From the NCBI GenBank assembly GCA_022376515.1, contig WTXI01000020.1, forward strand, positions 62,001 to 126,000: a DNA stretch of 64,000 nucleotides, read 5' to 3'. The number at the start of each line of letters is the position of its first letter. Within the stretch, counting starts at the first letter, position 1. Of the stretch, positions 23,185 through 38,441 are shown one piece after another. The notes below the pieces were generated by a model. The model searched no databases. It was not told the origin of the DNA and saw only the letters and a list, made by a program, of their open reading frames with translations. The position numbers and the translations under genes are program-made. This DNA comes from Lactifluus volemus. Lineage: Eukaryota > Basidiomycota > Agaricomycetes > Russulales > Russulaceae.

Positions 23185-26100
23185 CTAGGGTGCCATTGTT
23201 CTATGTTGTTGCTGTTGTTGTTGTGGAGGAGGATGAGCCTGCGACGACTGCGAACTTTGCGAATGGTACGAAGATACGCCCAGATTACCACCGACCGGGA
23301 CGGGCCCCACGTAGGGGTTTCCTCGCCACGGCTGCGAAGGCGAATGCAACTGTGACTGCGACGTCGACGTCGCGCCCGTGACCGGATTCCCGTTCCTTTG
23401 TGGCGTCGTGGCAGCAGCGGTAGCGTACGGGTCAGACCCAGATAACATCAAAGAGCGCTCGGCGCCCGAGTTGTACAATGACGATGACGATTGCGCCGCC
23501 GTCGACGCTGCCGACGCGTAGTTGGTCTGCACGCGCGGAGACCAACTCGCGGCACCTGACGGTGAGGGAGGTGCAGGTGCCGAAGGCCAGTTGGCGTTGT
23601 TACCATTCGGATACGGATGAGGAGGATACTTTTTTTTCGGATTTCGGGGTATGTCAAAGTTAGCCCAACCATTCGAGCATTCTGCAACTCGTGCAGTACA
23701 TTATTTATGCACATACCTGAGAAGTCTGTTGGTGGTGATGGTGATACTGCGCCAGCTTCGGGGTGTTGTTATAATGCGGTTGTGAGTACGTAGTAGTCGG
23801 CATCTGCTGCTGTTGAGGCGTATGGGTGCCGATCGAAAATCCGCGCTGTTGAGGCTGGTAATGCGTGAACGTTATAGCCGAGTGATGCTGCTGCTGTTGC
23901 TGGTCACGATACAACGACGGTCGACTGTGATGAGGAGGAGGGGTGTAATTCGAAGGTACCTGTCCAACGTAGCCACGGTACGGACTCGGTGTTCGACCGC
24001 CGGCGGCATCAAATGACGATGATGACGATGTCCTCGGTAAGAGGACAGAACCATTGGCCAATTGAATCTGCTTGCCCTTTCCATTCACATTCACGGTGAG
24101 GCCGCGTTGACAAGTGCGGCATACAAACTCTTCCGCGTCCCAATCACGTTTCGGCCGTCCCGCATTGCGATCCGCCAGATCGTGACAGGCAATGTGCTGC
24201 CATTTTGAACACTTGCCACAACACAACAATGGTGAGCCATCATCCTGCAAAAAATCAAGCAAGTGCATGAGTCAACCGCCAACTGCCTTTTTTCGTGGTA
24301 TATATTGTAATTACCTTGTTGACACCCGCTCGATGACAGATCTCGCAATCCAACACCCAGTCTTCACCCACGGGCGTCCGCGAGCCACTCGGCGTAGCGC
24401 CAGCCGAAGAAGAATTGGCCTGCGTGACCGCTTTTGTTCTTGGCCGTCCAGGCTTGGCTTTGGGAGCTTTAGGAGGAAAGAGAGGAGGATCATCTCCAAT
24501 GATGTCGACCGCCTTTGTTCTTTAAAAAAAATCAATGGTGAACCAGTTGCAAGCTTTTAGAGAAGAATAGGTCCACACTCACCCTTCTTCCACGTCTGAT
24601 TCCTGAGCCTTGCGCTCCCTTTCCTCCCTATCAAGCCGTCTCTTCTCACGAGCCGCCTCTCTCTTCAACCGTTCCTCCTCTTCCCTTTTCTGTCTCGCCT
24701 CCAACCTCCGCACGCGACCCAACTTTTCCTCTTCTTCCGCCTTCCTAATCGCCGCCAGCCGAGCTTCCTCTTTTTCGCTCTCTTTCATCGCCAGACGCGA
24801 AGAGCGTTTGCGTTGCGAGACCGCTTCATCCAACTGGCGTTTCCGTTGTATATCCTGTTTTTTTTGTATGTTCATGAGACACCTTGAATAAATATAATAA
24901 AACTCACCCGGAGTTCCTCCGTGATAGCCGGCACTATTTCCTGCGAAAGTAGCTTGTACAACGCTTTTTCAGAGTAGTGCGTGGCGCCCTCGAAGCGTTC
25001 ACAAATATGTTCCCACTCGTACAAGGTGACACATATCTATCCACCAAAGATTATGATTCAGACCAACGCCTTAAAAAAAGTGGGAAACACGCACCGTTTC
25101 CCATTCAACAAAATCGTCTGGTGGACGCCACGCCAGCTCAACCTCCTCTTCCTCTGGCTGAATCTCCTCTTCAAGATGCGGCGGTGCAAGCATCGAGTCG
25201 TCGTCAACGGTCAAAGTCTGACGCTTAGATCGGCTGCTCGACTTTTTGCGGCTACCACCGCCACCGCTCCTTTTGGAAGCTTTCCTCGATTTTGCGGAGA
25301 TCACCGTCGCAGGGGGCAAAATTTCCGATAGCTCCGTCAACTCGCTGACCGCGTCGTCGTCAGTCTCCAGGCCCGTCTTTGCTCGATGAGCATCCGTGTC
25401 AGTGTCCTGCATTGCGTCGGCCTCCAGTTCGGGCTCTGGCTCCATGGGACTACCGATGTCCGCTTCTGCCTCTCTGCCACCACCCTCTTCTAATCGTTCA
25501 TTTCCAGAAGCGTCACGGTCCTCACTCGCTTCATTACTGTCCCTGAGCCACTCGTCTGGAATCTCTTGCCACTCGTCATCATGCTGCACTGCACCTCGCA
25601 GACGTGCGCTCATACGCGTGCCCATAGGGCGCAGTGGGCTACTTCTCCGAGACGGTGACGGTGACGCCACACGCTTGCCTGAGCGTCGTGCCTCCAACGC
25701 TGCTTGCCGCTGCAATTCTGCAAGTTCTTTCGCTTGAGCGGTTAGCTTGGCACTGGCCTGCATCTTTGCAGCGCGAGGACCTCGATTGGCTATGGGACCA
25801 AGTTCTTCAGCCGAAGACGGGGGACGACGGGGACGGGAGGGTGTGCGAGGGACGGAAGGGGGGATCCTAATAGTATTCTGACGCGCAGGCTTGCGCTTCT
25901 TGGGTGTTGGGGGCTCGTCCGACTCGTCGTCATCGAAAATAATGGGGCGTCTAGATTTTGGCTTTGTCCGTGCACGCTTGCGTTTCAAGCTGCGCGGTGG
26001 TTTTGGGATGGCGCGCTGGATCCAGAGGCGGTCGGCTGGGAGAAGGTGGTCATGTTTATATGGATAGACAACAACGCGCTGGATGCAACCTACGCCCAAT

Positions 26101-27134
26101 GAGCCAATAGGCGTTTGTCTTGGAGTCATAGCCAATGGGCTCAATTCGCTGTCAGACGGGTTCTGTGAGCATGGGAGAGGACTAGAGTGGAACGCGTACG
26201 TGCCCACTGAGCGGTGTCATCGTCATCCTTCATAATTGACCTAAAACGGTTCACATTATGAAACTGCCATTCGGTCAAGAGATGTAGCGAGTCGAGTTTG
26301 GTGAGCATAGGGAGAGAAAGCCAGTCTTTGCTCTCCTCCTCGGGCTCTGAAAGGGTAGCCCCTTCAAACTCTTCTACTTTCATCTCGTCGAATTTCATGT
26401 CTGTAGAGGACACTTCCGATTGACCGTGCATAAATTGATGGTCGCCAATTGCGGCAGCACCAGCCAGACGCATACTATTCTCTGGGAAGGGATCGGAGGA
26501 AGGGCCAGGAGTAGACACCGACTCGGCCTTGGGTTCTTCATCGTCGGGGACCAGAGGTGAATCTGGTGCTGGAGTAGGGAGCTGGACGACTGGTTCGGGC
26601 CCAATGGGGTTGAGATGGGGGTCGCGTTTCTTGTACTGTTTGCGCAGAGCTGTTTGCCAGTTGTCCAACCTGACGCGGCACTAAATCAGGGAGGGGTACG
26701 GGGTGGATAAAGGGGGGGGGGACACGAGACGTACGAAAGCTTTCGGTCTTGAGTTGCGGTTACAAGTAAACGATGTAACACTCGATGGATGACGATGGAA
26801 GTAGAGCGCGTCAAATCGTCTTCGATGTCCTAGGGCAGGGAGGATAAGTGTTGAGACAAGGATATGACACGACAAGGGGGGGGCAAGTCACGAAGACGGA
26901 CGCGATTTAAGAAAAAAAGAGAAGGAGAAAGAGGCGTACGGTAAGAGAAACATCGGGCATGGCAAAGAGATTTGCAAAGGTGTAAAAGAATTGGGAAAAG
27001 GCGGCCCATTTCCACTGTCGTCTGAGCAAGGAAATGTCTGGGAGAAATGGGTCGTCTTGTTGCTGTATGTGGGTGGCATCGGTGAGGGGAGTGGAGGCGG
27101 CGGGAGTAGCCAGGGCGGCAGCGCGACGAGGCAT
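23185..27134 (-). CDS. DDT-WHIM-PHD chromatin remodelling protein (CECR2/RSF1-like)
   Basis: Ten exons: 26940-27134, 26735-26829, 26204-26669, 26094-26148, 25095-26035, 24908-25036, 24583-24854, 24315-24519, 23717-24244 and 23185-23628. They join in frame to 1109 residues. The N-terminal DDT-type segment is about residues 40-100 (QWKWAAFSQFFYTFANLF, then DIEDDLTRSTS). A WHIM-type motif IEPIGYDSKTNAYWLIG is followed by RLWIQRAIP. A basic, acidic and coiled middle follows, then a PHD finger (CEIC, CCGKC, WQHIACH, CRTC) and a Gln/Ser/Pro-rich tail. This order matches imitation-switch partner subunits such as CECR2 or RSF1; a nucleosome-linked role is inferred. The intron at 26149-26203 has a GC donor. 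Confidence 0.85.
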
Positions 27135-27356
27135 TTTCGAGGGCTGACTGACTGGTACTTTTCAAGTTACTTGAGAGAATTCGGAATTGTGTGTGTGTGT
27201 GTCTCCCCCTTGAAATCAAGTGAGTAGGGCTGTCTATTAAAGTAAAAAGAAAAAAGATACAGTAAAAGGGGGATGAAGGGACTTGTCCACTCTCACTTCT
27301 CTCACTCGTATAAAGAATTACGCTCTTTGGCAGTCAACACCGCCCCCCCTCTCACT

Positions 27357-28175
27357 CTATCGGCTATTCCCGATTTCCATTCTCCGACTCTTCCTCAGTC
27401 GTCCTTTCGCTGATTTGCTTAATTTCCTTTTCATCGGTGTCTGAGTTCTGTAGACATCTCGAATCAGTCTTCATCTTTTAATCTGTTCTCACTTACGTCC
27501 ACCCACGCTCCTTCATTCCATCAAGTTCCTTCCGACACAAGGTTATCTTCATGTACGGCGATCTTTTGGTCGTCACGCTGCCACCACCTCTCAGCACCGA
27601 TTCTTACAATCAAAATACATGCTTACTTTTTAGTCCCAGACAACGCCTCTGTAATCATCTTGATTCGATCTTCACCCCTTTCTTCTCTTTCCTCCTCTTC
27701 TTCTAGACAGCCCATCTCATTGTATTGATATAGACCCACGAGATTGGGTGCCTTTTTCACATCCAGCCCCACCAAGTACTCTCTTTTGATAATCTCCACC
27801 ACAGAGATTAGACGTGGAATAGTAGAAGTTGCTGACGAGAGTCCTCTCTTCGTGTCATCCTTCAACGTATCGGGAGGTGCATCCTGAGGCTCGTCGTTAT
27901 CACCCGCAGCCGTTTCTGTCCTTTTATCTTCCTTAGACTTGCCCTTGGGGAGCGTATGTAATACCAACGCCTTCTCCTCGTTCTCCTGAACGCCACAATA
28001 AAAAAAATGTTTTGATCATGAATCGATGGAAATCTTTACATACCTCGAAAAATTTGAGAGCGAATCGCACCCATGCTTGTATCTTTCCACCCTGAGTTAT
28101 GCGAACCTCGTGAGCTTCAAATTCGTATGGTGGCTTCACACCCATTTCCGACGCAATTGCTTCCGGTTCTGTCAT
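27357..28175 (-). CDS. Alba-domain RNA-binding protein, RNase P/MRP subunit-like
   Basis: Exons 28044-28175, 27627-27985, 27497-27589 and 27357-27447 give 224 residues. The Alba-type core is HEVRITQGGKIQAWVRFALKFF, then KALVLHTLPKGKSKE, and after an acidic insert IPRLISVVEIIKREYL with GLYQYNEMGCLEE and SPYMKITLCRKEL. This alternation is typical of the eukaryotic Alba family that includes Rpp20/Pop7 and Rpp25/Pop6 of RNase P and MRP. Which subunit, or a free Alba protein, cannot be decided by eye. The intron 27590-27626 is only 37 nt, and a TAA just inside it gives a shorter alternative ending. The basic tail after the last intron is less certain. Confidence 0.75.
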
Positions 28176-29203
28176 GGCCTTGGGATCTTGGAGGTCGGTA
28201 TGAGTATGGATAGTTAGTTGCAAGGGTTACTTGTCGCGGTGACCCTCACCGTCCATAAAGCCCAAAAGACGCGACGCGTCAAAACGCCACATTGCAAATC
28301 GTGATCTGCACACCCGCCTCTTCACAAATAGAACCCCATCCGTAAACCCATGTTTTAACCTCTTCCACCACTCTCACCACTTCCTCTCCTCGAAGCCACC
28401 AGCGCATCCACGAACACGCGTGACACCGCCCCACTGCACGCGCACATCCGAGCGCGTCGCTCGATCAAACGCGATATAAATCTGGGGACAATCTCATAAT
28501 CGGAAATTCTCTCTTAAACTCCTGAGCTACGAGGCCGTCGTTGGGGATATGTAACGCCGGTTAGGATGTCTATGACCACAATGACAGATCTTTCACCGCC
28601 TTCCACTATACCAAACAAAAATATCGGCTGTCCACCATCCTCTTGCCATGATTGCGCCGGTCCTGCCAATCGATCAATTCATAGCCATAACATCATAGCC
28701 ACCGAAATGTAGTAACTCACAACTATGAAATCCAGAGGTGTCTGCTTTGAAGAGGCCACCTTCCATCCCTGTAGAGTCGACGTCATCCGCAGACCCTCTC
28801 CTGCTGTGCAAGATGAACAACACGACAACAGTTTCCGAGGAGTGTTTGTTACGCAGATTAGATCACGCGTACACATTCGCAAGCAGTCCAGCAACGTTCA
28901 GGGTCTCCTTCACTACATCCATGGATGGACTGGGAGAATTTTATTTGTCGTGACTATCTCAGTCGGATCAGTCGGATAACTACCACCCTTACTGGAACAT
29001 ATGATACCCTTGTATTATGGCAATTCTATACATAGCACATTCAAAAGCGGTCTATGGCCCATAATAAATGGGCAGGGTCGCAAAAAGCTCAAAGAACGAG
29101 CGAGCGAGCACACAGCGGGCATCAAGCCCATAGCGAGCGGGCTCAGACATACCAATGGCGGGGACAACAGCGGAGAAACTGTGAGCAAAGGCCACCGAAC
29201 CAT
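28176..29203. other. Gene-free region upstream of the Alba gene and downstream of DBP2
   Basis: Just over 1 kb between two minus-strand genes. Several short ORFs, none with recognisable motifs or a consistent splice pattern. Presumably the Alba promoter and the DBP2 3' UTR. Confidence 0.45.
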
Positions 29204-31967
<2,764 letters not shown>

Positions 31968-32359
31968 TATGCAAAGTTTTTTTCTCTAGACAGACAAATG
32001 GAATCGAAAGAGAATCGAGGGAAGAATGGATAAAAAGATAGGGAGGACGAGGGGATGACTGAAAGGATGAGAGAAGAGAGAAAACCGCGTTGGGGTGGCG
32101 TCCGAACACCGCCCTTTTCTTCCCACGAACCGCTTATAAATAATATTTGACGCCCGTTGGGGTATCGCAATTGAGACAAGATCCGACATAACTATACCGC
32201 AATACAGTATCCAGTAAAGGTGAAAAGAAGTGACTCTGTGTGTATCAAATAGATTGGGAAAGAAAAAAATAAATCCAAAAACAGCAGTCGAGCAAGATAT
32301 GAGATGGCAAGTCAAAGAAAAGAGAGCAAGAAACGAATGGTTTAGAGATGGGGTTCATC
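31968..32359. other. Intergenic region DBP2 upstream / RSR1 downstream
   Basis: About 390 bp containing the DBP2 promoter side and the RSR1 3' UTR. Rich in GAAAG/AGAGAG purine runs on the plus strand. No gene. Confidence 0.45.
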
Positions 32360-33268
32360 TCACATAATGACGCAATGAATTCGAGATTTTCCTCGTCTCT
32401 TGGGAGGGGCTTCAATGGGATAATAGTCGCGCATCTGCCGCACAAGATCTTCGAATGCTTCTTTCACCTCCCAGTCCCGCTTCGCCGATGTCTCGTACAC
32501 AGGGATCTTCCAACGCGCAGCAAGCTCTTCGATATAAGCGCTCGATACTTCGCGTTCATTGGTAAGATCCAGTTTCGTACCAACGAGGACCATTGGAACA
32601 CGCTGTTCCAACGGGGCGTTGTCCCATCAGTTGTGGTGAACACGAGGTAACGGCGAGGCGGTCAGCCACTCACGCTGCTTTCACCCTTGATGCGGAGGAT
32701 CTGCTGTCTCAAGGTTGTCACCTCGCGTAGGCTAGCTTCGAGAGTTAAGCTAAACGGAAGCAAGATATTAACGTCGAGAAAAAACCAGACATGACTGGTG
32801 TATACCTGAAAACGAGAACAAAGCCGCGACCAGACGAGATGTATAGTTCGTTGAGTGCATTAAATTGCTCGGCTCCAGCAGTGTCGAGGACCTCGAGCTA
32901 GATTTGGAAGGTCAGCGTTGGTGCTCGAGAAACGTCGGGAGTGATTGAATCCAATAGTAAATTTGGGCATCGCAGGAAGAATCCACTAAACCACGACAAC
33001 GTACCCAGGTCAACTCCCCATCGACCTCGATTGTCTTTCTGTATTCCTCTATTCACGACAAGTTTTAGCAGAAACACGTGTTCCGAGTGTGAGTAGCCGC
33101 GCCTTGAATAGTAGGATCATAATTTTCGACAAACTCGTTTCGCATGAAACGGACGGTTAAAGCTGATTTTCCAACACCTCCTGCTGTAATGTTGATTCAC
33201 TTATCTGGGCGCTTGAAACAAGGAAAGGACGACTGACCACCGAGAACCACTGCATTAAATTCACGCAT
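32360..33268 (-). CDS. RSR1: Ras-family small GTPase, Rsr1/Rap-like
   Basis: Exons 33238-33268, 33103-33183, 33005-33048, 32806-32897, 32674-32749 and 32360-32602 give 188 residues. G1 P-loop GAGGVGKS (residues 10-17), effector region [16 protein letters not shown]3 [20 protein letters not shown]4 GTKLDL, and G5 ETSAK are seen. The C-terminus is basic (PPKRRGKSR) and ends in the CAAX box CVIM, so prenylation and membrane attachment are expected. The residue equivalent to Ras Gln61 is Ala (DTAGAEQ), in line with Rap/Rsr1 proteins, which lack Gln there. In yeast Rsr1 directs bud-site polarity; polarity of hyphal growth is the likely role here. The intron 33049-33102 has a GC donor. Confidence 0.9.
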
Positions 33269-33500
33269 CCCAAGATACAAGAATTAGGTACCCGTCATGC
33301 GGTAACCACCAGAAGGAATGGCGGAGGGTAAGGAAGGAACGGTAAGATCGGAATAGGCGGTCGTGATGTCTTCCTACCTCCCTCTTAACACGCCTGACCG
33401 CTGTTATCTCAAGGGGGCATCTTTCTGACATATTACGTAAATCTTAATTCATTTGGCGACCCGGCCCCGAGTCACCATTTCTTGCTTTAACACTCCCTCA
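33269..33500. promoter_or_regulatory. Divergent intergenic region RSR1/cyclophilin
   Basis: 232 bp between the outward-facing start codons. No recognisable core promoter element. Confidence 0.45.
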
Positions 33501-34874
33501 ATGGCTCGTCCAAGAGTGTTCATGGACTTTTCCATAGATAATTCTCCTATCGGAAGGTCTGCCACTCTACTTTTCATCAATCATGTTCTCCTCGTTCATC
33601 CTAACAGAACCACAGAGTTATCTTCGAGTTGTTCAATGACGCTGTTCCTAAAACAACAGAAAAGTGCGGCACATTCCAATTCTTGCCATCTTTTTTTTTT
33701 TTTTCCTTCTCCGACTCATTAACCTCCTTTAGCTTCCGTGCACTATGCACAGGCGAGAAGGGTCTATCCCCGCTCTCGGATCGGCCATTGTACTACAAGA
33801 ACAGCATAGTTCACCGCTCGATTGCCGACTTTATGATCCAAGGCGGAGGTGAACCTCCTCGATGTTCGTTCCACGCGCCAGCAACATTTTAACTTCCTGC
33901 CAGACTTTACCAAACGCAACGGAACTGGTGGAGAGTCGATATACGGCGGCCCATATGCAGATGAAGACCTTACACATCCGCTGGACTCTGAGGGGTCAGT
34001 TCTTTGAATTCAAACACTCAAGACCACTTATCCTGAGAAAGACGGACCGTAGGTTACTCTGCATGGCTAACCGTGGTCCCAACACCAATGGATCACAGTT
34101 TTTTATAACCCTGCGGCCTTGTCCCCACCTTAATGGTGCGTCCCCAGCCCACTTCCGTTGTTGTCCCCACTGACTCACGCGCTCACGTGTTCACTGTACC
34201 AGGTAAACACGTCGTCTTTGGCAGAGTCATCCGCGGCTTCGACGACGTCGTCCGCAAGATCGCGCAAGTCGATACAGACGAGAAAGACCGCCCTGCAGTT
34301 CCCGTGATCATCTACAACTGCGGCGAGCTTGAGCTGCGCAAGAAGGCTGCACCCACACGTTCGTTTTATTCTCTCGCTTGGAAGGTCGACATGTTCTAAT
34401 CGTTTATCGCAGCGAAAGAGCCCTCGGTGAGCTCGAGCGAACCGAAGGACGAGGAAGAAACGAGTCAGCACAAACACCATAAGCGGCGGCGGCGATCCCA
34501 TTCTCCCGATGGTGATGCCGCCGAGGACGATGGCAAGCGACACAAACGGAAGCACAAGCGTAAGCACCGAAAGGAAAAGGAACGTTCACCCACTCGATCG
34601 GAGAAGGATGAGCCCCCAGGCGAGCGGAAGGAGACTGAAGAAGAGTACGACGCGCGACTGGAGCGCGAGGAAAATGAGCGATTGGCTGCTGCGCGCAAAC
34701 GCGAACTGGAACGCGTCAACCGACAACGCGAGCAAGACGCCTCTTCCACAAACGGTGGCGTGCGGTTCAAAGGCATGGCTTTCACCCTGTTCTCTCAGCG
34801 GTCTTGCTCATATTTCCCTTGCAGGACGGGGAAGGATGAAATTCGTCGATCCAGAATTGCACAAGAGGCGGTAA
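33501..34874 (+). CDS. Nuclear-type cyclophilin with basic RS-like tail (PPIase)
   Basis: Peptidyl-prolyl cis-trans isomerase. Exons 33501-33556, 33616-33663, 33733-33848, 33904-33994, 34053-34135, 34203-34358, 34413-34772 and 34825-34874 give 319 residues. The N-terminal 170 residues are a full cyclophilin fold: [24 protein letters not shown]-equivalent [16 protein letters not shown], and [19 protein letters not shown], with the loop Trp position occupied by His ([13 protein letters not shown]). The tail is Lys/Arg/His-rich ([12 protein letters not shown]) and ends [20 protein letters not shown], as in splicing-linked SR-cyclophilins. The intron 34773-34824 has a GC donor and is needed to keep RFKGRGRMKF. 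Confidence 0.92.
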
Positions 34875-35206
34875 TCGTCCAATGTGTCAACTTGTTTATT
34901 CGATCTTATCTTTGAGCTATGCCGCACATATAAAACAAACAGCGAATCATAAAGTTAATTCGTAAAAAGGGCAAGCACTGAAACTTGGTCGTGGTTCATA
35001 TCAACATCAAACAATGGTAAGGGAACACGTGAAAAGAAGACCAAAACTTTGGGTGTGGCTACAGTTGCAAACTGATGTTTTCTGCGAGATGCATGTATGG
35101 AGGTATGCGTGGGCGTGAGCAGATGGGCGGATCCAAAAAGCAAGAGATATTGAGATCATGCAAGGGAGACACACCGAACAACCAGACACGTCATTCAGGA
35201 CGATGA
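34875..35206. other. Convergent intergenic region cyclophilin/eIF4B
   Basis: About 330 bp of shared 3' sequence between two converging genes. Nothing further seen. Confidence 0.45.
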
Positions 35207-37098
35207 TCAAATAGTGACCTCGCCCAGTTGCTCCGTGATATCGTTCACCTTTGGCTCATCCTCCTCAGTCCCATCCCTCTTTCCAGTAGCAGCAGCAAAA
35301 CTAAAACTAGGGCGAATGCTGGCAGGTGGGTCCTGTGCCCCACGCGGCGAGGGCGGAAGTGATATGTCCGCACCACGTGTGAAAGGTGACCGTGGAGTGC
35401 CAGTACGGTCTGCTCCCTGGCGGGAGTTACTGCGAGACATAGGGTGTTGGCCAACGCGTTCTTTGGTGACTTCGCGTTCTTTGTCAAGGCGTTCAGCAAT
35501 TATTTTTTCTCTCGCCGTTACATCTACAGGCCTAGGTGCCACACAAACTGTCAGAACACGGATAGTGAGGGACATATGGGACGAACTTGGCTGCGCCGAA
35601 TGGGCTAGGCCGGCTAGCGGGGTTACTTTGAGTCATTTTAGGAGAGGCAAGGGGAGATGACGTTGTGGAGTTAGCCCCGGAACGCGGTAAAAGTTCAAGT
35701 TTCCGGCGGGTGAGCTGGGGAGTCGGAGGAGTGGAAGAGGTTGCTGCACATCTACATAAAAATTCGCTCTTCAGAGAGATCATTAACGACTTACGAGATG
35801 TGCTACTGCGAGATGAAAGACCTAGTCGTGGGCCGCTCCTCCAATCACCGTCCCCAGGTGAATCGGGTGCACTTGGTGGACCCATGTCACCTCGCCCTTT
35901 AAATGTGCCAAACCTACGTCCTGATCCCTCATCTTCACTCGGCTTGAATTTGCTACCTATGGTCCATGTCCCTTCCCTGTCTGCTGCGCCTAAGTTATCG
36001 GAGAACCCTGAGTTCTTACGTCTTGAAGCTTCAGCTTCAGGCGGAGGGGCAGCCCGGGATGGCCGGCTAGAACGCCAGTCACTTGAAGTATCGGAGACAG
36101 AGGGAGGCGGAGGCCCTCGGTCAGTCGGAGGTCCATCATAGCGACGACGAGAAGAGTCACGGGAACCGAGATCAGAAAGAGGACCTTGCCGTCGCCACTC
36201 GCCAGAAAATTTTGGGTCCTCGGAGCTTCCAAAACCAGACCGCTCCTTGGCTAAGGTGTTTGCGTAAGATAGGTGGACAAAACCTTAAATGAAACGGGCA
36301 TACGGGGCTCGGCTACGCTTACTCTTACAGTTCGTCCCGCCAAAGTCTATACGTCTCGTTGAGTAAGCCAAGGACACCCTTAGTAGTTACGGAAGTCTCA
36401 CCGCCCCGGTCTTTGAGAGAGCACCCTTAAGGTCTTCCAGTTCTTCAAACTCTACGTAACCGAAGCCCTTTGGTCGTTCGTCACGGTCCTTAATAACCTT
36501 TACAGATTTCGTCTACATGAAAGGTAAGGATGGGGAGATCATTGCCCAGCTATAATTGAGTGAACACACTTTGAAACCGTCGAAAAAGTTTTCAAGGTCA
36601 TGTTCAGTCAAGTCGAAAGCCAGATTCCCAACAAAGGCAGTGTAGGGAGGCTGGGTAGGTAATGGCAGATCCTCTCTCGGAGGAAATGCCTGTCTGTCCG
36701 CTTGAGTTTCGCGAAGTTAGTTGGTGAAAGTCTTCAACAGGTGGTAAAGATGGGAGACCTACGTCTGTTAGATAAAAAGTCATCCCTCCCGCCTCGACGG
36801 TCTCCACGATCATCATCTCTTGCAGCAGCTACGGGATGAGTAAGGCCGAAGGATGCACCGGAGCTACCTGAAAATATGGGACACTTACGAGCTGTCGGAA
36901 GTGCGTCCATCTCATCCGCCCAAGAGCCTAGGGCTGGGGAACATGAGTATGTGTATCTGGAGAGGAGGTTGAAGAAAGCTGACTGGTATCACCGAGGAAC
37001 TCATTGAGAGACATTTTTTGACCCTTTTTCGGTGCTGAAGAAATGAGGATGTTACTTGCAGCGTCTGAGGGACATCATAGACAAGACAGCTCACCCAT
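35207..37098 (-). CDS. TIF3: Translation initiation factor eIF4B (Tif3)
   Basis: RNA-binding cofactor of the eIF4A helicase in cap-dependent initiation. Ten exons: 37095-37098, 36993-37034, 36889-36927, 36759-36867, 36570-36693, 36402-36512, 36304-36346, 35795-36250, 35587-35743 and 35207-35531. They give 469 residues. The N-terminus MAPKKGQKMSLNEFLG and SWADEMDALPTA is diagnostic of eIF4B. The RRM follows (YTAFVGNLAFDLTEHDLENF, then GFGYVEFEELEDLKGAL). The long C-terminus is Ser/Pro/Arg-rich, with RRKLELLPR and PVDVTAREKIIAERL repeats typical of the family, ending EQLGEVTI. The first exon has just four nucleotides (ATGG). No frame breaks. Confidence 0.92.
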
Positions 37099-37256
37099 GT
37101 TGTGTATAGATTTGCTATATAGTGTTATACACTAATTTTTTTGAAGTCGAGTGCGGAATGCGGAGAGCAGAAAAGTGGATGCTTACCGTTATTTGGCCCG
37201 ACCACTATCATAAGCGATCTTCGCCCGCCGGTCCCACTTCCCGCAGCGCTTCAACA
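37099..37256. promoter_or_regulatory. Short divergent promoter eIF4B/ARPC2
   Basis: 158 bp between outward-facing start codons. A TATA-like stretch (TATATAGTG) lies near 37118, but its use is unproven. Confidence 0.45.
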
Positions 37257-38441
37257 ATGATCTTGCTCGAGGTAAGCACTGAGTTGGTCATTGTTTGATA
37301 GACCTTATTTTGTTGACCACACACCGTCAATAGCCACACAATTATATTATTCAAACCACCTTAGTTGACAAATTCTCAAAGTACGTTAATGTGATTGTAT
37401 GCTACCCAATGTGGTCTTATTCTCATCCAGGCCTACCTCCCTCGATGTACAGTTCGTAGATTTCGACGGTGTGAGGTTTCACCTCTCTACTCCGGAACGC
37501 AAGACGGCACTTCTTCTTTCGATGCACATCCGATGCTGGGATGAACTCGTCCGTTATGGTGCACTCGACGTTCTTCGACGAGAGTACGGGTCGCTTGTCC
37601 AGGCACAGCCAGAGTCAGACTACAATATCAGCCTCCTCATTGACCTTGAGATGGCGCCCCCTGAGGGTGGTAAGTTTATATGATGAAACTTCCTACTGTT
37701 TAACTCGCTGACGACCGTGAAGAACAACGAGACGGTTTCGTACATTCTATCGCACTCCTCAAGCGGAATGCCTTGGCCGCACCCTTTGAACTAGCATTCA
37801 AGAAGCAGAGAGAGCTTGAAAGTTCCTCTTCTGGCCAAGGAGATCTAATGGCGATCCATTATCGCGATGAGGAGGCTATCTATATCCAAGCCGCGCACGA
37901 CCGGGTAACCGTCATCTTCTCTACTGTCTTCCGGGAAGAGACGGACCGCATCTTTGGAAAAGTCTTCCTGCAGGTACCCATGACCCATTCGTGAGCGATT
38001 CGCCCAAGTGTTGAGAGATCCCACAGGAATTCGTGGACGCACGCCGGTTGCCGCAGATCCAGAACGCACCGCAGGTGCTCTTCACAAATCGGGACCCCCC
38101 GCTCGAGATCAGGCAGGTACCGGGTCTCAGAGACTCGGATGAAATTGGCTACGTGACCTTTGTCCTCTTCCCGCGCCACTTCACCAACCCAACGTCGCGG
38201 CCGGAACCATCTCACATATCCAACTCTTCCGCGACTACCTTCACTACCACATCAAGTGTTCAAAAGCGTATATGCAATCTCGTATGCGTCACCGCGTCAC
38301 CGAGTTCCAGAAAGTCCTCAATAGGGCCAAGACGGAGGTTGCCAGTACGGAAAGAAAGACCGTAACGTACGTCACTTTGATGATGTCCTGGTGCCAGTTT
38401 TAACGAGTCTTTGCAGTGGGAGGACGTTGCAGACACGATAA
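37257..38441 (+). CDS. ARPC2: Arp2/3 complex 34 kDa subunit (ARPC2), one base missing
   Basis: Structural core subunit of the actin-nucleating Arp2/3 complex. Exons 37257-37271, 37334-37380, 37431-37669, 37723-37973, 38027-38366 and 38417-38441; about 305 residues. Marks: [49 protein letters not shown], then [22 protein letters not shown] and the end TVTGRTLQTR. The 340-nt fifth exon enters in phase 0 and must leave in phase 2, so one base is missing. The frame changes near 38199-38208, where GAAACC would restore ISHIQLF. An indel in an A run is the likely cause. Confidence 0.9.

Noticed and set aside
36251..36303. Apparent frameshift in eIF4B
   Set aside because: Moving the donor to GTATGC at 36303 gives a 53-nt intron and restores the family sequence without any base change.
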